Source: JAZUCL01 sp045639125
Lineage (GTDB): Bacteria; Bacillota; Clostridia; Oscillospirales; QAMX01
Length of the DNA stretch: 64,000 nucleotides
Assembly (NCBI GenBank): GCA_045639125.1
Contig: JAZUCL010000012.1
Coordinates: 61,256 to 125,255, forward strand
Direction: 5' to 3'
The position numbers and the translations under genes were made by a program. Of the stretch, positions 1-9,367 are shown in pieces (the first letter of the stretch is position 1; the number at the start of each line of letters is the position of its first letter). The notes beneath the pieces are model-generated. The model was not told the DNA's origin, searched no databases, and was given only the letters and a program-made list of their open reading frames with translations.

Positions 1-422
1 GATGAGTCTGCACCAACAGAATATACAGGAAGTGCCGTTATTTGCTTACCGTCAACTGTGATACTGCTATCAGCAGTCTTTTCTGTGATTAGCCCAAGTA
101 ATTCGGACTCCTCCACAACGATTTCATTATCCGCAAGTTTTGCAATTAAATCTTCGGATATTTGACTAACTACGTTCTTATAGTCAATTGCAAGAGCATC
201 TGTCAAAAGATATCCGACAGGTGCACCTTCCTTACCGACTGCAAACGCAAGGGCTTTGCCCCAAATTACATACTCATCGTCAACGCCTTCCACAGTAATC
301 GTGTATCGGGTATTGAGTTCATATACTGACGGCTGTTCTACTGCAAATGCACTTGCAACACATAGGGAAAGCAACACGCAAGATATAACTAACAGTGACA
401 ACGCCTTTTTCCATCTCGACAA
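1..422 (-). CDS. Secreted protein, N-terminal part (truncated by window edge)
   Basis: Open frame running off the left edge; about 140 codons are visible. I place the start at a TTG codon (422-420) because a strong GGGAGGA ribosome site lies just upstream and the first 27 residues form a clean signal peptide: positives (SRWKKA), a hydrophobic core (LLVISCVLLSLCVAS) and an AFA cleavage motif before VEQP. The mature part is acidic, with YTITVEGVDDEYVIWGKALAF, then a stretch of short beta-like segments (LPVYSVGADS at the break). I do not recognise the family. It is likely exported and either free or wall-associated; any anchor would be in the missing part. It has its own promoter at 488-516. Confidence 0.75.
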   Translation of the reverse strand, partial: MSRWKKALSLLVISCVLLSLCVASAFAVEQPSVYELNTRYTITVEGVDDEYVIWGKALAFAVGKEGAPVGYLLTDALAIDYKNVVSQISEDLIAKLADNEIVVEESELLGLITEKTADSSITVDGKQITALPVYSVGADS

Positions 423-487
423 GGCAATTCCTCCCTTTCAATTAGTACCGATAATATATTTTTATCGACACAACTTTCCTACATACT

Positions 488-516
488 ATCATACCAAAAA
501 CCGACAGATTTTGCAA
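488..516 (-). promoter_or_regulatory. Sigma-A type promoter for the truncated secreted protein
   Basis: On the minus strand, -35 TTGCAA (516-511), 17-bp spacer, -10 TATGAT (493-488), about 65 bp before the TTG start. It lies in the gap after the MFS gene, so the secreted protein has its own transcript. Confidence 0.7.
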
Positions 517-552
517 CTACCAAACTGCATATTGTATAAATTTTCCTTAATT

Positions 553-1794
553 TTATACATTCGCCTGTTTTTCACCAAGTCGTTTTAATATTAAATGAGT
601 CACTATGGTAACAAGAGGGAAAACTGCCGCACATAAAATACCGATACGAATTGCCGTCTGTTCGACTGTCATGTGTAGTATTTGAGATAGTATTTGTGCA
701 AAACTTGTCGTCAATGTAAAGTCTACAAGTTTACCAGTCAGCCATGATGATAATGAACAGCCAATGTCACCGGCAACAGACAGCACTGCAAACATCCATG
801 CCCCTGCCATTGGAAAACGTGTCGATGACAGTGACAACGTACCGGGCCACAACAAACTTGTACCAAGTCCGCATAAGACGCAAGCAAGTATATTTAGTGC
901 AGGGTACGGTGATATTGCCGCCACAACGTAGCAAACAAAAGACAGTATAGAACTTCCAATCAATACTCGGCTTAAGTTGAAACGATGTCCGATTTTTCCG
1001 TATATATATCTGCCAATTCCAAGCATCAATGCGTAACCACTCATACCAATTAAGTCACCGGTAACCTTTGTAAGTCCAAGTCCTTTTTCCATAAACGCAG
1101 ATGTCCATTGACCGAGTACAATCTCCGCTCCTGCTCCAAAGAAAATGGAAATAAGTGCAAATATATAAAATGGAGATTTTAATACCGATTTAACTGCAAG
1201 TCGTTTTGATGCAGGGATAGGTGACGGAATTGGGGAAGTATAAAATAAAAAGAAGTTTACAAAAGGTATCAACGCCCACAAAAAAGTAATTATTTGCCAG
1301 TTATTTCCACCAAATACGAATATAAAAAGTGTTGTACCAATAATTGTTGCAAGTTGTCCCCATGCGTAAAATGAATGCATAAGACTCATAGCCTTTACCT
1401 TGTCATCGCTTGGAATTGCATCTACCATTGGACTTATTAAAACCTCTGCCAGACCGCCTGAAAAAGAGAATATAACAGTTGCAATAAGCATTCCCTCAAA
1501 AATATAGTTTGGCAATATCCATGGTACGCACCCAAAAAGCACAAGTCCTCCAAAAGACAATAAACACGTTGGATATATTAGTTTTCTAAATCCAATTCGG
1601 TCAATAAACCCTGAAAACAGCACATCTGCTGAAACTTGTGTGACGAAATTGGTGCCTATAAGAATACCCAAATCCATGTAACTAAAGCCATATAACGCCA
1701 TGAAAGATGTAAACAGCAGCGGTACAAGATTGACGATAACTGCCTGCACAAAAATTGTAGACATACAGGCAGTTGTCGTACGTTTGTATTTCAT
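553..1794 (-). CDS. MFS transporter
   Basis: 413-residue integral membrane protein with the length and alternating hydrophobic segments of a 12-helix major facilitator. The loop after helix 2 carries a degenerate MFS signature (DRIGFRK near residue 65), and a long hydrophilic linker rich in Pro/Ser (SPIPSPIPASKR near residue 190) marks the central loop between the two six-helix halves. The substrate cannot be read from the sequence. A GGAGGAT ribosome site sits 5 bp before the ATG. It follows ileS after an intrinsic terminator (1819-1855), so it is probably transcribed separately or by read-through. The helix-packing motifs resemble those of sugar/drug MFS proteins, but this is not enough to name a substrate. 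Confidence 0.88.
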   Translation of the reverse strand: MKYKRTTTACMSTIFVQAVIVNLVPLLFTSFMALYGFSYMDLGILIGTNFVTQVSADVLFSGFIDRIGFRKLIYPTCLLSFGGLVLFGCVPWILPNYIFEGMLIATVIFSFSGGLAEVLISPMVDAIPSDDKVKAMSLMHSFYAWGQLATIIGTTLFIFVFGGNNWQIITFLWALIPFVNFFLFYTSPIPSPIPASKRLAVKSVLKSPFYIFALISIFFGAGAEIVLGQWTSAFMEKGLGLTKVTGDLIGMSGYALMLGIGRYIYGKIGHRFNLSRVLIGSSILSFVCYVVAAISPYPALNILACVLCGLGTSLLWPGTLSLSSTRFPMAGAWMFAVLSVAGDIGCSLSSWLTGKLVDFTLTTSFAQILSQILHMTVEQTAIRIGILCAAVFPLVTIVTHLILKRLGEKQANV

Positions 1795-1818
1795 TGTTAT
1801 CCTCCAAATGAAAATCTC

Positions 1819-1855
1819 AAAAGAGGACAGACAAATCTCATTGTCTGTCCTCTTT
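1819..1855 (-). terminator. Intrinsic terminator of ileS
   Basis: Near-perfect inverted repeat (AAAGAGGACAGACA / TGTCTGTCCTCTTT) in the 66-bp gap between the ileS stop and the MFS start. A/T runs on both sides allow function in either direction. Confidence 0.8.
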
Positions 1856-1860
1856 ATTTA

Positions 1861-4800
1861 CTATAACTTTTCTACGCCGAGAGTAACGTCCTCGCCGTTT
1901 AACTTCCATTCCTTTGAAAGTTCATTTGTCTGCTCATAGCATACGCTTTCTGCAAGCACCTCATCGCAAATGATGGCTTCGTTACGGCGTATAATATCGC
2001 TGACTTTCTCATTTCCGCTTACATATATACGGATATGGTCCATAACCTCAAAACCGGAGTCCTTACGCATATTCTGGAGTTTGGAAATAATTTCTCTTAC
2101 AAAGCCCTCCTCCAAAAGTTCTGCAGAAAGGTTTGTATCAAGTACAACAGTAAGGCTACCCTCATTTACTGACTCAAAGCCCGGTGTCTGTGCAGACTCA
2201 ATAAGGAGATCTTCTCTTTCAAGATATGCCTCGCTTCCGCCAAGCATAACTTTAATCATACCCTTTGCGTTTAGTTCGTCCATTGCCTTGTTACCGTCCA
2301 ACTCGGCCAATACATTGCGAAGTTCGCCGATAAGTTTGCCAAACTTAGGACCGCAGGTGCGAAGTTGAGGCTTAAATGAGTAACTTGTAAAGTCACGAAC
2401 ACTGTCAGTAAACTTAACTTCCTTGATGTTAAGTTCCTCGGCAATAATTTCCGTATAGAATGCGTCAAGAGGAGCGTCTGTCTTTACGTACATAGTACCG
2501 ATAGGCTGACGGTTCTTTATATTCGCACCATTACGGCAAGCACGACCAAGTGCAACGATAGAAAGGACTTTTTCCATATTAGCCTCAAGTGCCTCGTCAA
2601 TTAAAGTATCATTACACTCAGGGAATGAGCAAAGGTGGATACTTTCAGGAGCAGTCTTATCAACATTGCGGACAAGGTTTTGATAAATATCCTCTGTTAA
2701 GAACGGAATCATCGGTGCTGCAGCCTTACAAAGAGTGACGAGTGCTGTGTAAAGAGTCATGTAAGCATCAATCTTATCCTGCTCCATACCCTTTGCCCAG
2801 AAACGCTCACGGCTGCGGCGTACATACCAGTTTGACAACTCATCAACAAATTCCTGAAGTACACGAGAAGTTTCTGTAATACGATAGTTTTCAAGGTTAA
2901 AGTCTACTGTCTTAACCATTGTATTAAGTTTGGATAAAAGCCACTTATCCATAACACAGAGTCTGTCTGTGTTGAGGCTATATTTTGTAGGATCGAACTT
3001 GTCGATATTTGCATACAGAACATAGAACGCATAGGTATTCCACAAAGTACCCATGAACTTACGCTGTCCCTCTGTTACAGCACCTGCATGGAAGCGATTA
3101 GGCAACCAAGGAGCAGAATTTGAGTAGAAGTACCAACGTATAGCATCAGCACCATGCTTTTGAAGTGCATCAAAGGGATCAACTGCGTTGCCCTTTGACT
3201 TGGACATCTTCTGTCCATTCTCGTCCTGTACAAGACCCAATACGATTACGTTCTTATACGGTGCTTTGTCAAACAAAAGTGTTGAGATTGCAAGAAGTGA
3301 GTAGAACCAACCTCTCGTCTGGTCAACTGCCTCAGAAATAAAGTCAGCAGGGAAATTCTCCTCGAAAATTTCCTTGTTTTCAAAGGGATAGTGCCACTGA
3401 GCAAATGGCATTGCACCTGAGTCGAACCAGCAGTCAATAACCTCTTTAACTCTCGTCATAGGCTTGCCACAGACAGGACATTTAATGTGTACGGCATCAA
3501 TATATGGCTTGTGAAGTTCAATTTCCTCAGGGCAGTCATCGGACATGGATTTAAGTTCTTCGATAGAACCGACAGAGTGACGATGTCCACAATCACATTC
3601 CCAGATATTTAATGGTGTGCCCCAGTATCTGTCACGGGAAATGCCCCAATCCTGTACATTTTTAAGCCAGTCACCAAATCTTCCCTTACCGATAGATTCA
3701 GGAATCCAGTTGATTGTTTCATTGTTTTTGATAAGTTGATCCTTAACGGCAGTCATCTTGATAAACCAAGAGTCACGAGCATAGTAGATAAGAGGAGTAT
3801 CACATCTCCAACAATAAGGATATGAATGCTCAAAAGGCAATGCCGCAAACAAGAGGTCACGAGCCTTTAAGTCAGCAAAAATTTCCTTGTCGGCATCCTT
3901 ACAGAACATACCTGCCCATGGAGTTTCGCTTTTCATCTCGCCCTTTGCGTCTACAAGTTGCAAGAATGGCAAGTCGTACTTTCTGCCAACTTGTGCGTCA
4001 TCTTCACCAAATGCAGGAGCGATATGAACGATACCTGTACCATCGGTAGTAGTAACGTATCCATCGCAGGTAACATAGTATGCAGGCTTATCGAGAGAGC
4101 GAAAGTTATAAAGAGGCTCATACTCCATCTTTTCAAGGTCGCTTCCTATATAAGTTTCAAGTACCTCAAAACTATCTTTAAGCACTACATCTGCAAGTGC
4201 CTCAGCAAGAATATACTTAACCTCACCACACTGTACCTTAACGTATGTGATGTCGGGATTTACGCAAAGTGCCACGTTGGAGGGCAACGTCCACGGTGTA
4301 GTTGTCCATACAAGGAAATATGTGTCCTTAGTACCCTTAACACGCATCTTTACAGTTGCAGACTTTTCCTTAACGTCCTTATATCCTTGTGCCACCTCAT
4401 GGCTTGACAAGGGAGTTCCGCAACGAGGACAGTATGGTACAATCTTAAAGCCCTTATAGAGAAGGCCTTTATCCCAAATCTGCTTCAATGCCCACCATTC
4501 ACTCTCAATGAATGTGTTGTGGTATGTGACGTAAGGGTCATTCATATCCGCCCAGAAGCCAACTGTACCTGAGAAATCTTCCCACATACCCTTATACTTC
4601 CAAACGCTTTCCTTACATTCCTTAATAAATGGCTCAAGACCGTATTTTTCAATCTGCTCCTTGCCATCAAGACCGAGTTTCTTCTCAATCTCCAACTCAA
4701 CAGGCAGACCGTGAGTATCCCAACCGGCCTTACGAAGAACCTTATAGCCTTTCATTGTGCGGTAACGGGGAATCATATCTTTGATAACACGAGTCAAAAC

Positions 4801-4974
4801 GTGGCCGATATGCGGCTTTCCGTTTGCTGTGGGAGGACCGTCATAAAATGTATATGTTTCACCCTCTGCACGAGTTTCAATACTCTTAGCAAAGATTTGA
4901 TTATCTTCCCAAAACTGTTCGATTTTCTTTTCTCTTTCTACAAAGTTTAAGTTTGTTGGCACTTTATCGTACAT
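1861..4974 (-). CDS. ileS: Isoleucyl-tRNA synthetase (long, type-2-like)
   Basis: 1037-residue class I aminoacyl-tRNA synthetase that charges tRNA-Ile with isoleucine and edits valine. The class I signatures are clear: HIGH at residues 55-58 (PPTANGKPHIGH) and KMSKS near residues 589-593. Cys-pair motifs (CPRCGTPLSSHE; CDTPLIYY region; CPVCGKP) lie in the editing and catalytic part, and an anticodon-binding domain follows (YVRRSRERFW). The length and N-terminal sequence fit the eukaryote-like type 2 enzymes (about 1030-1050 aa) rather than the roughly 920-aa type 1. I use the ATG at 4974 with AAAGGAAG upstream; the preceding TTG sits too close to that site. An Ile T-box leader controls it. 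Confidence 0.97.
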   Translation of the reverse strand: MYDKVPTNLNFVEREKKIEQFWEDNQIFAKSIETRAEGETYTFYDGPPTANGKPHIGHVLTRVIKDMIPRYRTMKGYKVLRKAGWDTHGLPVELEIEKKLGLDGKEQIEKYGLEPFIKECKESVWKYKGMWEDFSGTVGFWADMNDPYVTYHNTFIESEWWALKQIWDKGLLYKGFKIVPYCPRCGTPLSSHEVAQGYKDVKEKSATVKMRVKGTKDTYFLVWTTTPWTLPSNVALCVNPDITYVKVQCGEVKYILAEALADVVLKDSFEVLETYIGSDLEKMEYEPLYNFRSLDKPAYYVTCDGYVTTTDGTGIVHIAPAFGEDDAQVGRKYDLPFLQLVDAKGEMKSETPWAGMFCKDADKEIFADLKARDLLFAALPFEHSYPYCWRCDTPLIYYARDSWFIKMTAVKDQLIKNNETINWIPESIGKGRFGDWLKNVQDWGISRDRYWGTPLNIWECDCGHRHSVGSIEELKSMSDDCPEEIELHKPYIDAVHIKCPVCGKPMTRVKEVIDCWFDSGAMPFAQWHYPFENKEIFEENFPADFISEAVDQTRGWFYSLLAISTLLFDKAPYKNVIVLGLVQDENGQKMSKSKGNAVDPFDALQKHGADAIRWYFYSNSAPWLPNRFHAGAVTEGQRKFMGTLWNTYAFYVLYANIDKFDPTKYSLNTDRLCVMDKWLLSKLNTMVKTVDFNLENYRITETSRVLQEFVDELSNWYVRRSRERFWAKGMEQDKIDAYMTLYTALVTLCKAAAPMIPFLTEDIYQNLVRNVDKTAPESIHLCSFPECNDTLIDEALEANMEKVLSIVALGRACRNGANIKNRQPIGTMYVKTDAPLDAFYTEIIAEELNIKEVKFTDSVRDFTSYSFKPQLRTCGPKFGKLIGELRNVLAELDGNKAMDELNAKGMIKVMLGGSEAYLEREDLLIESAQTPGFESVNEGSLTVVLDTNLSAELLEEGFVREIISKLQNMRKDSGFEVMDHIRIYVSGNEKVSDIIRRNEAIICDEVLAESVCYEQTNELSKEWKLNGEDVTLGVEKL

Positions 4975-5004
4975 CAAAAAACTTCCTTTCCGTAAAATTT
5001 ATGA

Positions 5005-5238
5005 TAAAAAAGTTCCCGACCTTAACAGGACGAGAACTCGTAAACCACCCATTAAGCATACAATCATATGCCACCCAAATAACGGCGAGTAAACCGGCAA
5101 AACTTACACATACGCTTCAGTTCGCAACTCAGAAGTGATTTTCACATATTGGTACTCCTCACAGGGCTTGCACTATCCCCCGCTCGCTATACAGTTTTCC
5201 GATATGCTACTGTCTTCGTCATCGTCTTTCATATATAC
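5005..5238 (-). promoter_or_regulatory. T-box leader of ileS (Ile specifier)
   Basis: Minus-strand leader between the promoter and ileS. Stem I ends with ACUUCUGAGUUG, preceded by a putative specifier AUC (Ile) at 5139-5137. The antiterminator box is GGGUGGUUUACG (5050-5039), a variant of the usual GGGUGGNACCGCG. Its UGGU pairs with an ACCA tRNA end, as expected for tRNA-Ile with A73. An intrinsic terminator (GUUCUCG / CGGGAAC then U6) lies at 5038-5005. Uncharged tRNA-Ile is expected to turn on ileS. Confidence 0.88.
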
Positions 5239-5244
5239 GGGTAT

Positions 5245-5273
5245 ATTGTAAACGATTTATCCGGAAATGTCAA
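5245..5273 (-). promoter_or_regulatory. Promoter of the ileS T-box transcript
   Basis: Minus-strand TTGACA (5273-5268), 17-bp spacer, TACAAT (5250-5245). This is close to the sigma-A consensus and sits directly upstream of the T-box. Confidence 0.85.
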
Positions 5274-5293
5274 CATTTTTTTATTACTTGACT

Positions 5294-5340
5294 ATAAAAC
5301 AGGCTGTCTCACCGATATTAAGCGAAACAGCCTGTTTTAT
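5294..5340 (-). terminator. Terminator after the GHL10-amidase gene
   Basis: Perfect 14-bp inverted repeat (ATAAAACAGGCTGT / ACAGCCTGTTTTAT) about 40 bp after the stop codon, followed on the minus strand by AT-rich sequence. The same ACAGGCTGT stem recurs in the ferredoxin terminator at 62643-62676. Confidence 0.8.
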
Positions 5341-5378
5341 ATTGTAAGTTTAAGATTTTATAAATATGGGTTTTATTA

Positions 5379-8285
5379 TTAACTAAAATAGGAAACGATG
5401 GCATCTGCAAGAGTATTTGCAAGATTTGTCGTGCTTTCATCAGATATAAGCCACTCAAAATCAGACGGATTTGGCATAAATGCAGCCTCATATATTATTG
5501 CTGGACACCAATTTGAACGACCAACAAACAAGTTTGAGCGATGTACTCCTGTATTCTCTCTACCTAAGTTTTCGTCCACATACTCAAACAAAGACTCTGC
5601 CGCAGTTGCAGAAAGAGAGTCACGATAGTATATTGAAAAACCACTGACTGACGACACGTCTGAGTTTTCACTTAAACTGTTTGCATGGATTGATATGAAT
5701 AAATCAGGTAAAGTATTACGGCTTATATCAACACGTTTTTCAAGTGTTAAATACGTATCGTCTCTTCGTGTCATAACAACAGTTGCACCAAGACTTTCCA
5801 GTTTCGTTTTAAGTGCAGTTGCATTTTTAAGATTGATAATCTTTTCAGGCATTTCGCTTCCAAGCAATCCTAACGCTCCGGTATCATTTCCGCCATGTCC
5901 TGCGTCTATGACTATCGTATGTGCCGACAAGGGATATGCACCGCTTTTTACAGTTCGTTTTGGTTTCACTATAAGGCTTGTTGTTTTGTCCTTTGACGTA
6001 CAATTCCAACCGCCAAGTTCTGCATCGTCACGGAGTTTGAGAGTGTACACTACCCTATCTGTCTTTTCTTCCGCCGTAACAGATGAAAACATTGAATTTT
6101 TCGGTACACTTACTGTCGTTTTAGTAGTTGCAGGTGAAACGGAGAAAATAATGGAGTTTTCCTTTTCGTCATACTTTGCCCAACCGCTTCCGCCTGTGTG
6201 ATTTACAGACAGAGTATTTGTGCCATCTCCACTTACTGTTATTTTAGCAGATTTGACCGCCAAATTCTCCGTCTTACCTTTTGCAAGTTTCACATCAGAC
6301 ATCTGTACATACAAATTTGACGCAAGCCGCACGAAATTACCACGAATTGCCGTTACGTTGTCACTCATTGTACCACTCAATTCACTATAAGAGCCGCCTG
6401 ATGTTGACGATGTGTAGTATCCCCATACAACATCTTTGTTAAATGTTGCAGAAAGTTTTTTTGCGTCAAGATACCCATACAGCGAACCGTCTGAATACTT
6501 AGTTACCTTCGTTTTACCATAAGTCATATCATAACGTACTGTACCTAATTCTTTTAGTGTAGAGGTGTTGTCAGGGAATGTATACGAGTAGGTGTAGGTA
6601 GTAGTGTATATATTCTTTTTATCTGGTGCTTTCTTGACTTTTGGAGTCATTGTATAAGTCTTTTTATTGACAGTTACTTTAACCGTAGCACCAATGGGGG
6701 CAGTACACGACAAAGTGAGTTTTTCACCGGATTTACGATATATATCACTACTTGGTGTAACGTCTAAAAGATTCGCAGTATCTGCCTTTTGCGGTGTAGA
6801 TGACGAAGTATTTTTGACTTTCGTAATTGTTCGCACTACTGTTTTATCCCCTTGAGTGCAGACTACCGTATTTTTTCCGTCCTTTAACGGAATAAGCATA
6901 CCAAAAAATCCGCTTTCGCTTCTTGTAAGCACAAGTTCTCCGTTTATAAATAACGGCTTTGATGAGTCTGAACTACCGCCAACATAATATGAAGAAAGTG
7001 TAGTATTTATATTCTCCTCAGGCCGTGTTACTTTGAGGTCGTACTCACCTCGTTTTTTTGATGAAAGCACTGTGGAGTTATATAGATTTGTAATGGTTTC
7101 CCGTAGCGTTTCAGACTTTTCTAAAAATTGATAACGGAAATAGATACTGCCACAAACCTCAGGCAGTTGACAGTTTAGTTTAACTTGTTTGACAATTTCA
7201 TTGGGAGTCGCCCATGCCTTATTCTCTCCGCTACCACCGACACGATATGCCGCATGACCGATATATAAATCAACATCTGTTCCCTTTACAGTATCCGACC
7301 ACCAATTAACCAACGTCTTGTAGTCGGCAAGGTTATGACCGATATGCCAGTATATCTGTGGTGCGATATAGTCCACATATCCTAACTTTACCCACTTTCT
7401 TGTATCGGCATAGTGCTGTGTATAACTTTCACCGCCGTTTGTGTCGCTACCTGTGGATATAGTTTTTTTATTTGCCCAGATACCAAATGGACTTACTCCA
7501 AATCTTATATTTTTATCTGCCTCGTGTAGTTTTTCATCAAGGAGTTTAATAAGGGTATCTACATTTTCCCTACGCCAATCGGCAAGAGATAAACCCTTTG
7601 CGTATTTTTCATACGTCTTGCCATCGTCAAAATCAGAACTTGGGTAGAAGTAGTCGTCTAAATGAATACCGTCAACATCATATTTTTCAACTATCTCCAC
7701 AGCACCGTCTACAATGTAAGAACGCACCGCAGGGATACCGGGGTCAAAATACAAATCACCGCCGCAAGCAACAACCCAATCAGAATGAAGTCGTGCAGGA
7801 TGTCCCTTAGGCAGTTTACTTACCGATGTCACTTTATTACTTTGAGTATTTTTCGTAATTCGATACGGATTTATCCACGCATGAAGTTCAAGGCCTCGTT
7901 TATGTGCCTCAGTCGTCCAGAATTCAAGTGGGTCAAAGTTATCGCTCGGTGCTTTGCCTGCCTCACCGGTCAGGTACTCAGACCAAGGGAAATACTTTGA
8001 TTTGTAAAGTGCGTCTGCACAGGGACGCACCTGAAGTATGACGGCATTCATGCCCATACTTTTTGCTCCGTCAAGAATTTTTGTTGCTTGACTTTTAAGT
8101 TTATTTGCGTCAGTAGTTTTTGTAGTTGGATAGTCAAGATTAAGTACAGTCGATACCCACACAGCACGAAAATCAAGTGCATTAGGAAGAGATTGTGTTC
8201 CAAAGGTGTCCGAAACATAAGTTGGAAATAAAAGTGTTAAAACAAATACAATTTGAAGAAATATACTGATTTTACGATTGTGCAT
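5379..8285 (-). CDS. Secreted GHL10 glycoside-hydrolase-like protein fused to N-acetylmuramoyl-L-alanine amidase
   Basis: 968-residue exported cell-wall enzyme. A signal peptide (about residues 1-30, MHNRKISIFLQIVFVLTLLF) precedes a GHL10/DUF187 domain, about residues 38-370 (RAVWVSTVLNLDYP; ILQVRPCADALY; DGIHLDDYFYP). A long linker with beta-rich segments (about 400-780) follows, then an Amidase_3 domain to the end. Amidase zinc and catalytic residues are visible: His in DAGHGG (about 796), Glu in the following EKIIN, His in SIHANS (about 867) and the catalytic Glu in IIYEAAF (about 932). The two domains suggest cleavage of both glycan and peptide links in peptidoglycan. I use the ATG with GAAAGGAAAG upstream, not the TTG five codons earlier. 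It follows the uridine phosphorylase gene by 20 bp. Confidence 0.93.
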   Translation of the reverse strand: MHNRKISIFLQIVFVLTLLFPTYVSDTFGTQSLPNALDFRAVWVSTVLNLDYPTTKTTDANKLKSQATKILDGAKSMGMNAVILQVRPCADALYKSKYFPWSEYLTGEAGKAPSDNFDPLEFWTTEAHKRGLELHAWINPYRITKNTQSNKVTSVSKLPKGHPARLHSDWVVACGGDLYFDPGIPAVRSYIVDGAVEIVEKYDVDGIHLDDYFYPSSDFDDGKTYEKYAKGLSLADWRRENVDTLIKLLDEKLHEADKNIRFGVSPFGIWANKKTISTGSDTNGGESYTQHYADTRKWVKLGYVDYIAPQIYWHIGHNLADYKTLVNWWSDTVKGTDVDLYIGHAAYRVGGSGENKAWATPNEIVKQVKLNCQLPEVCGSIYFRYQFLEKSETLRETITNLYNSTVLSSKKRGEYDLKVTRPEENINTTLSSYYVGGSSDSSKPLFINGELVLTRSESGFFGMLIPLKDGKNTVVCTQGDKTVVRTITKVKNTSSSTPQKADTANLLDVTPSSDIYRKSGEKLTLSCTAPIGATVKVTVNKKTYTMTPKVKKAPDKKNIYTTTYTYSYTFPDNTSTLKELGTVRYDMTYGKTKVTKYSDGSLYGYLDAKKLSATFNKDVVWGYYTSSTSGGSYSELSGTMSDNVTAIRGNFVRLASNLYVQMSDVKLAKGKTENLAVKSAKITVSGDGTNTLSVNHTGGSGWAKYDEKENSIIFSVSPATTKTTVSVPKNSMFSSVTAEEKTDRVVYTLKLRDDAELGGWNCTSKDKTTSLIVKPKRTVKSGAYPLSAHTIVIDAGHGGNDTGALGLLGSEMPEKIINLKNATALKTKLESLGATVVMTRRDDTYLTLEKRVDISRNTLPDLFISIHANSLSENSDVSSVSGFSIYYRDSLSATAAESLFEYVDENLGRENTGVHRSNLFVGRSNWCPAIIYEAAFMPNPSDFEWLISDESTTNLANTLADAIVSYFS

Positions 8286-8305
8286 ACGCTTTCCTTTCAA
8301 TATTA

Positions 8306-9082
8306 TTAAGCACTCGCTCTGTCAGCGATAATAAGTCGTTTAATTGCGTCAACAGCCGTATCAATAGCAAGGTCAGTAGAATTACAAGTTTTATCCTCCA
8401 ACCCTTTCGCCTGACGTTCTTGATTCCACAGCACTTGAAAAACCGCCGCACAACGCACATCACCTAAAGATGCCGCCGTACAGTACAGTGCTGCCGTTTC
8501 CATCTCACTTGCAAGTACGTGGAGTCGTTTCCATGCCTCCCACTTTTCCAAAAGATCAGTTGATGTGGGCATACGATTTGGGGAATGTTGTCCGTAAAAA
8601 GAGTCTTTTGATTGTATAACGCCTGTATGGTAGCGTACATTTCGTTCCTTTGCCGATTGCACAAGTGCCGTTACGGCTTCAAAATCTGCTACTGCAGGAA
8701 ATTCAATAGGTGCATACTCACGGCTTGTACCCTCTTGACGTACAGCACCTGTTGCAACTACAATGTCACCGCCACAGACTTTCAAATCAATACCGCCACA
8801 AGTGCCGATACGGATAAATGTACGAACTCCAAGCATATACAGTTCTTCCATGGCAATAGCGGCAGATGGTCCGCCTATACCTGTTGATACAACGCTTACA
8901 GGCTCTCCTAAAAGTGTGCCTGTATAACTTGTGTATTCTCTATTTGACGTTAAAAAGCGTGGTGAATCCAAACGTGATGCAATCTTTTCACATCTACCGG
9001 GGTCACCCGGTACGATACAGTATTTTCCCACATCACCACATCTTAAATTCACGTGATACATAATTTCATTTTCAAAAATCAT
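8306..9082 (-). CDS. udp: Nucleoside phosphorylase, uridine phosphorylase type
   Basis: 258-residue enzyme of the PNP/UDP phosphorylase superfamily, expected to cleave uridine with phosphate to uracil and ribose-1-phosphate in the cytoplasm. Visible motifs: PGDPGR near residue 25 (phosphate site), STGIGGPSAAIAMEEL near 66-80, IGTCGGI near 93, and SKDSFYG followed by the ASEMETAALY segment near 195 (ribose/base site). The phosphate-binding and SEMETAALY elements favour uridine phosphorylase over MTAN, but related nucleosides are possible. AAAGGGG lies upstream of the ATG. It sits between the DUF951 and amidase genes on the same strand, probably in one operon. Confidence 0.88.
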   Translation of the reverse strand: MIFENEIMYHVNLRCGDVGKYCIVPGDPGRCEKIASRLDSPRFLTSNREYTSYTGTLLGEPVSVVSTGIGGPSAAIAMEELYMLGVRTFIRIGTCGGIDLKVCGGDIVVATGAVRQEGTSREYAPIEFPAVADFEAVTALVQSAKERNVRYHTGVIQSKDSFYGQHSPNRMPTSTDLLEKWEAWKRLHVLASEMETAALYCTAASLGDVRCAAVFQVLWNQERQAKGLEDKTCNSTDLAIDTAVDAIKRLIIADRASA

Positions 9083-9106
9083 AAAAAATTGCCCCTTTCT
9101 AAAAGG

Positions 9107-9289
9107 TCAACTACTCTTTTCAACTTTCTTAATACTCTTCTCAACCTTTCCTCGAGGAGTCATTACCTCGTGTCCGCAGGTCATACATTTCAACTTAAAA
9201 TCCATACCCACACGCAAAACGCTCCAGTGCTTTCCTCCGCATGGGTGTGTCTTTTTCATCTCTACAATATCTCCGACGTTTATCTCCAT
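9107..9289 (-). CDS. DUF951 family small protein
   Basis: 60-residue protein matching the DUF951 pattern: an N-terminal VGDIVEMKKTHPCGG, a central RVGMDFKLKCMTCGHEV with a CxxC pair, then a basic tail. Members are common in Firmicutes near chromosome-partition or translation genes; the biochemical role is not known, and the Cys pairs suggest metal binding. A strong AAGGAGG ribosome site precedes the ATG. It heads the minus-strand group that continues into the uridine phosphorylase (24 bp downstream) and is divergent from the unknown gene at 9368. Confidence 0.88.
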   Translation of the reverse strand: MEINVGDIVEMKKTHPCGGKHWSVLRVGMDFKLKCMTCGHEVMTPRGKVEKSIKKVEKSS

Positions 9290-9367
9290 TAAATGGTTCC
9301 CTCCTTGTTGAATGTTTTATACGCATTTGCAAATACTGACTTCACAAAAATTGTGAGGTGAAATAGT

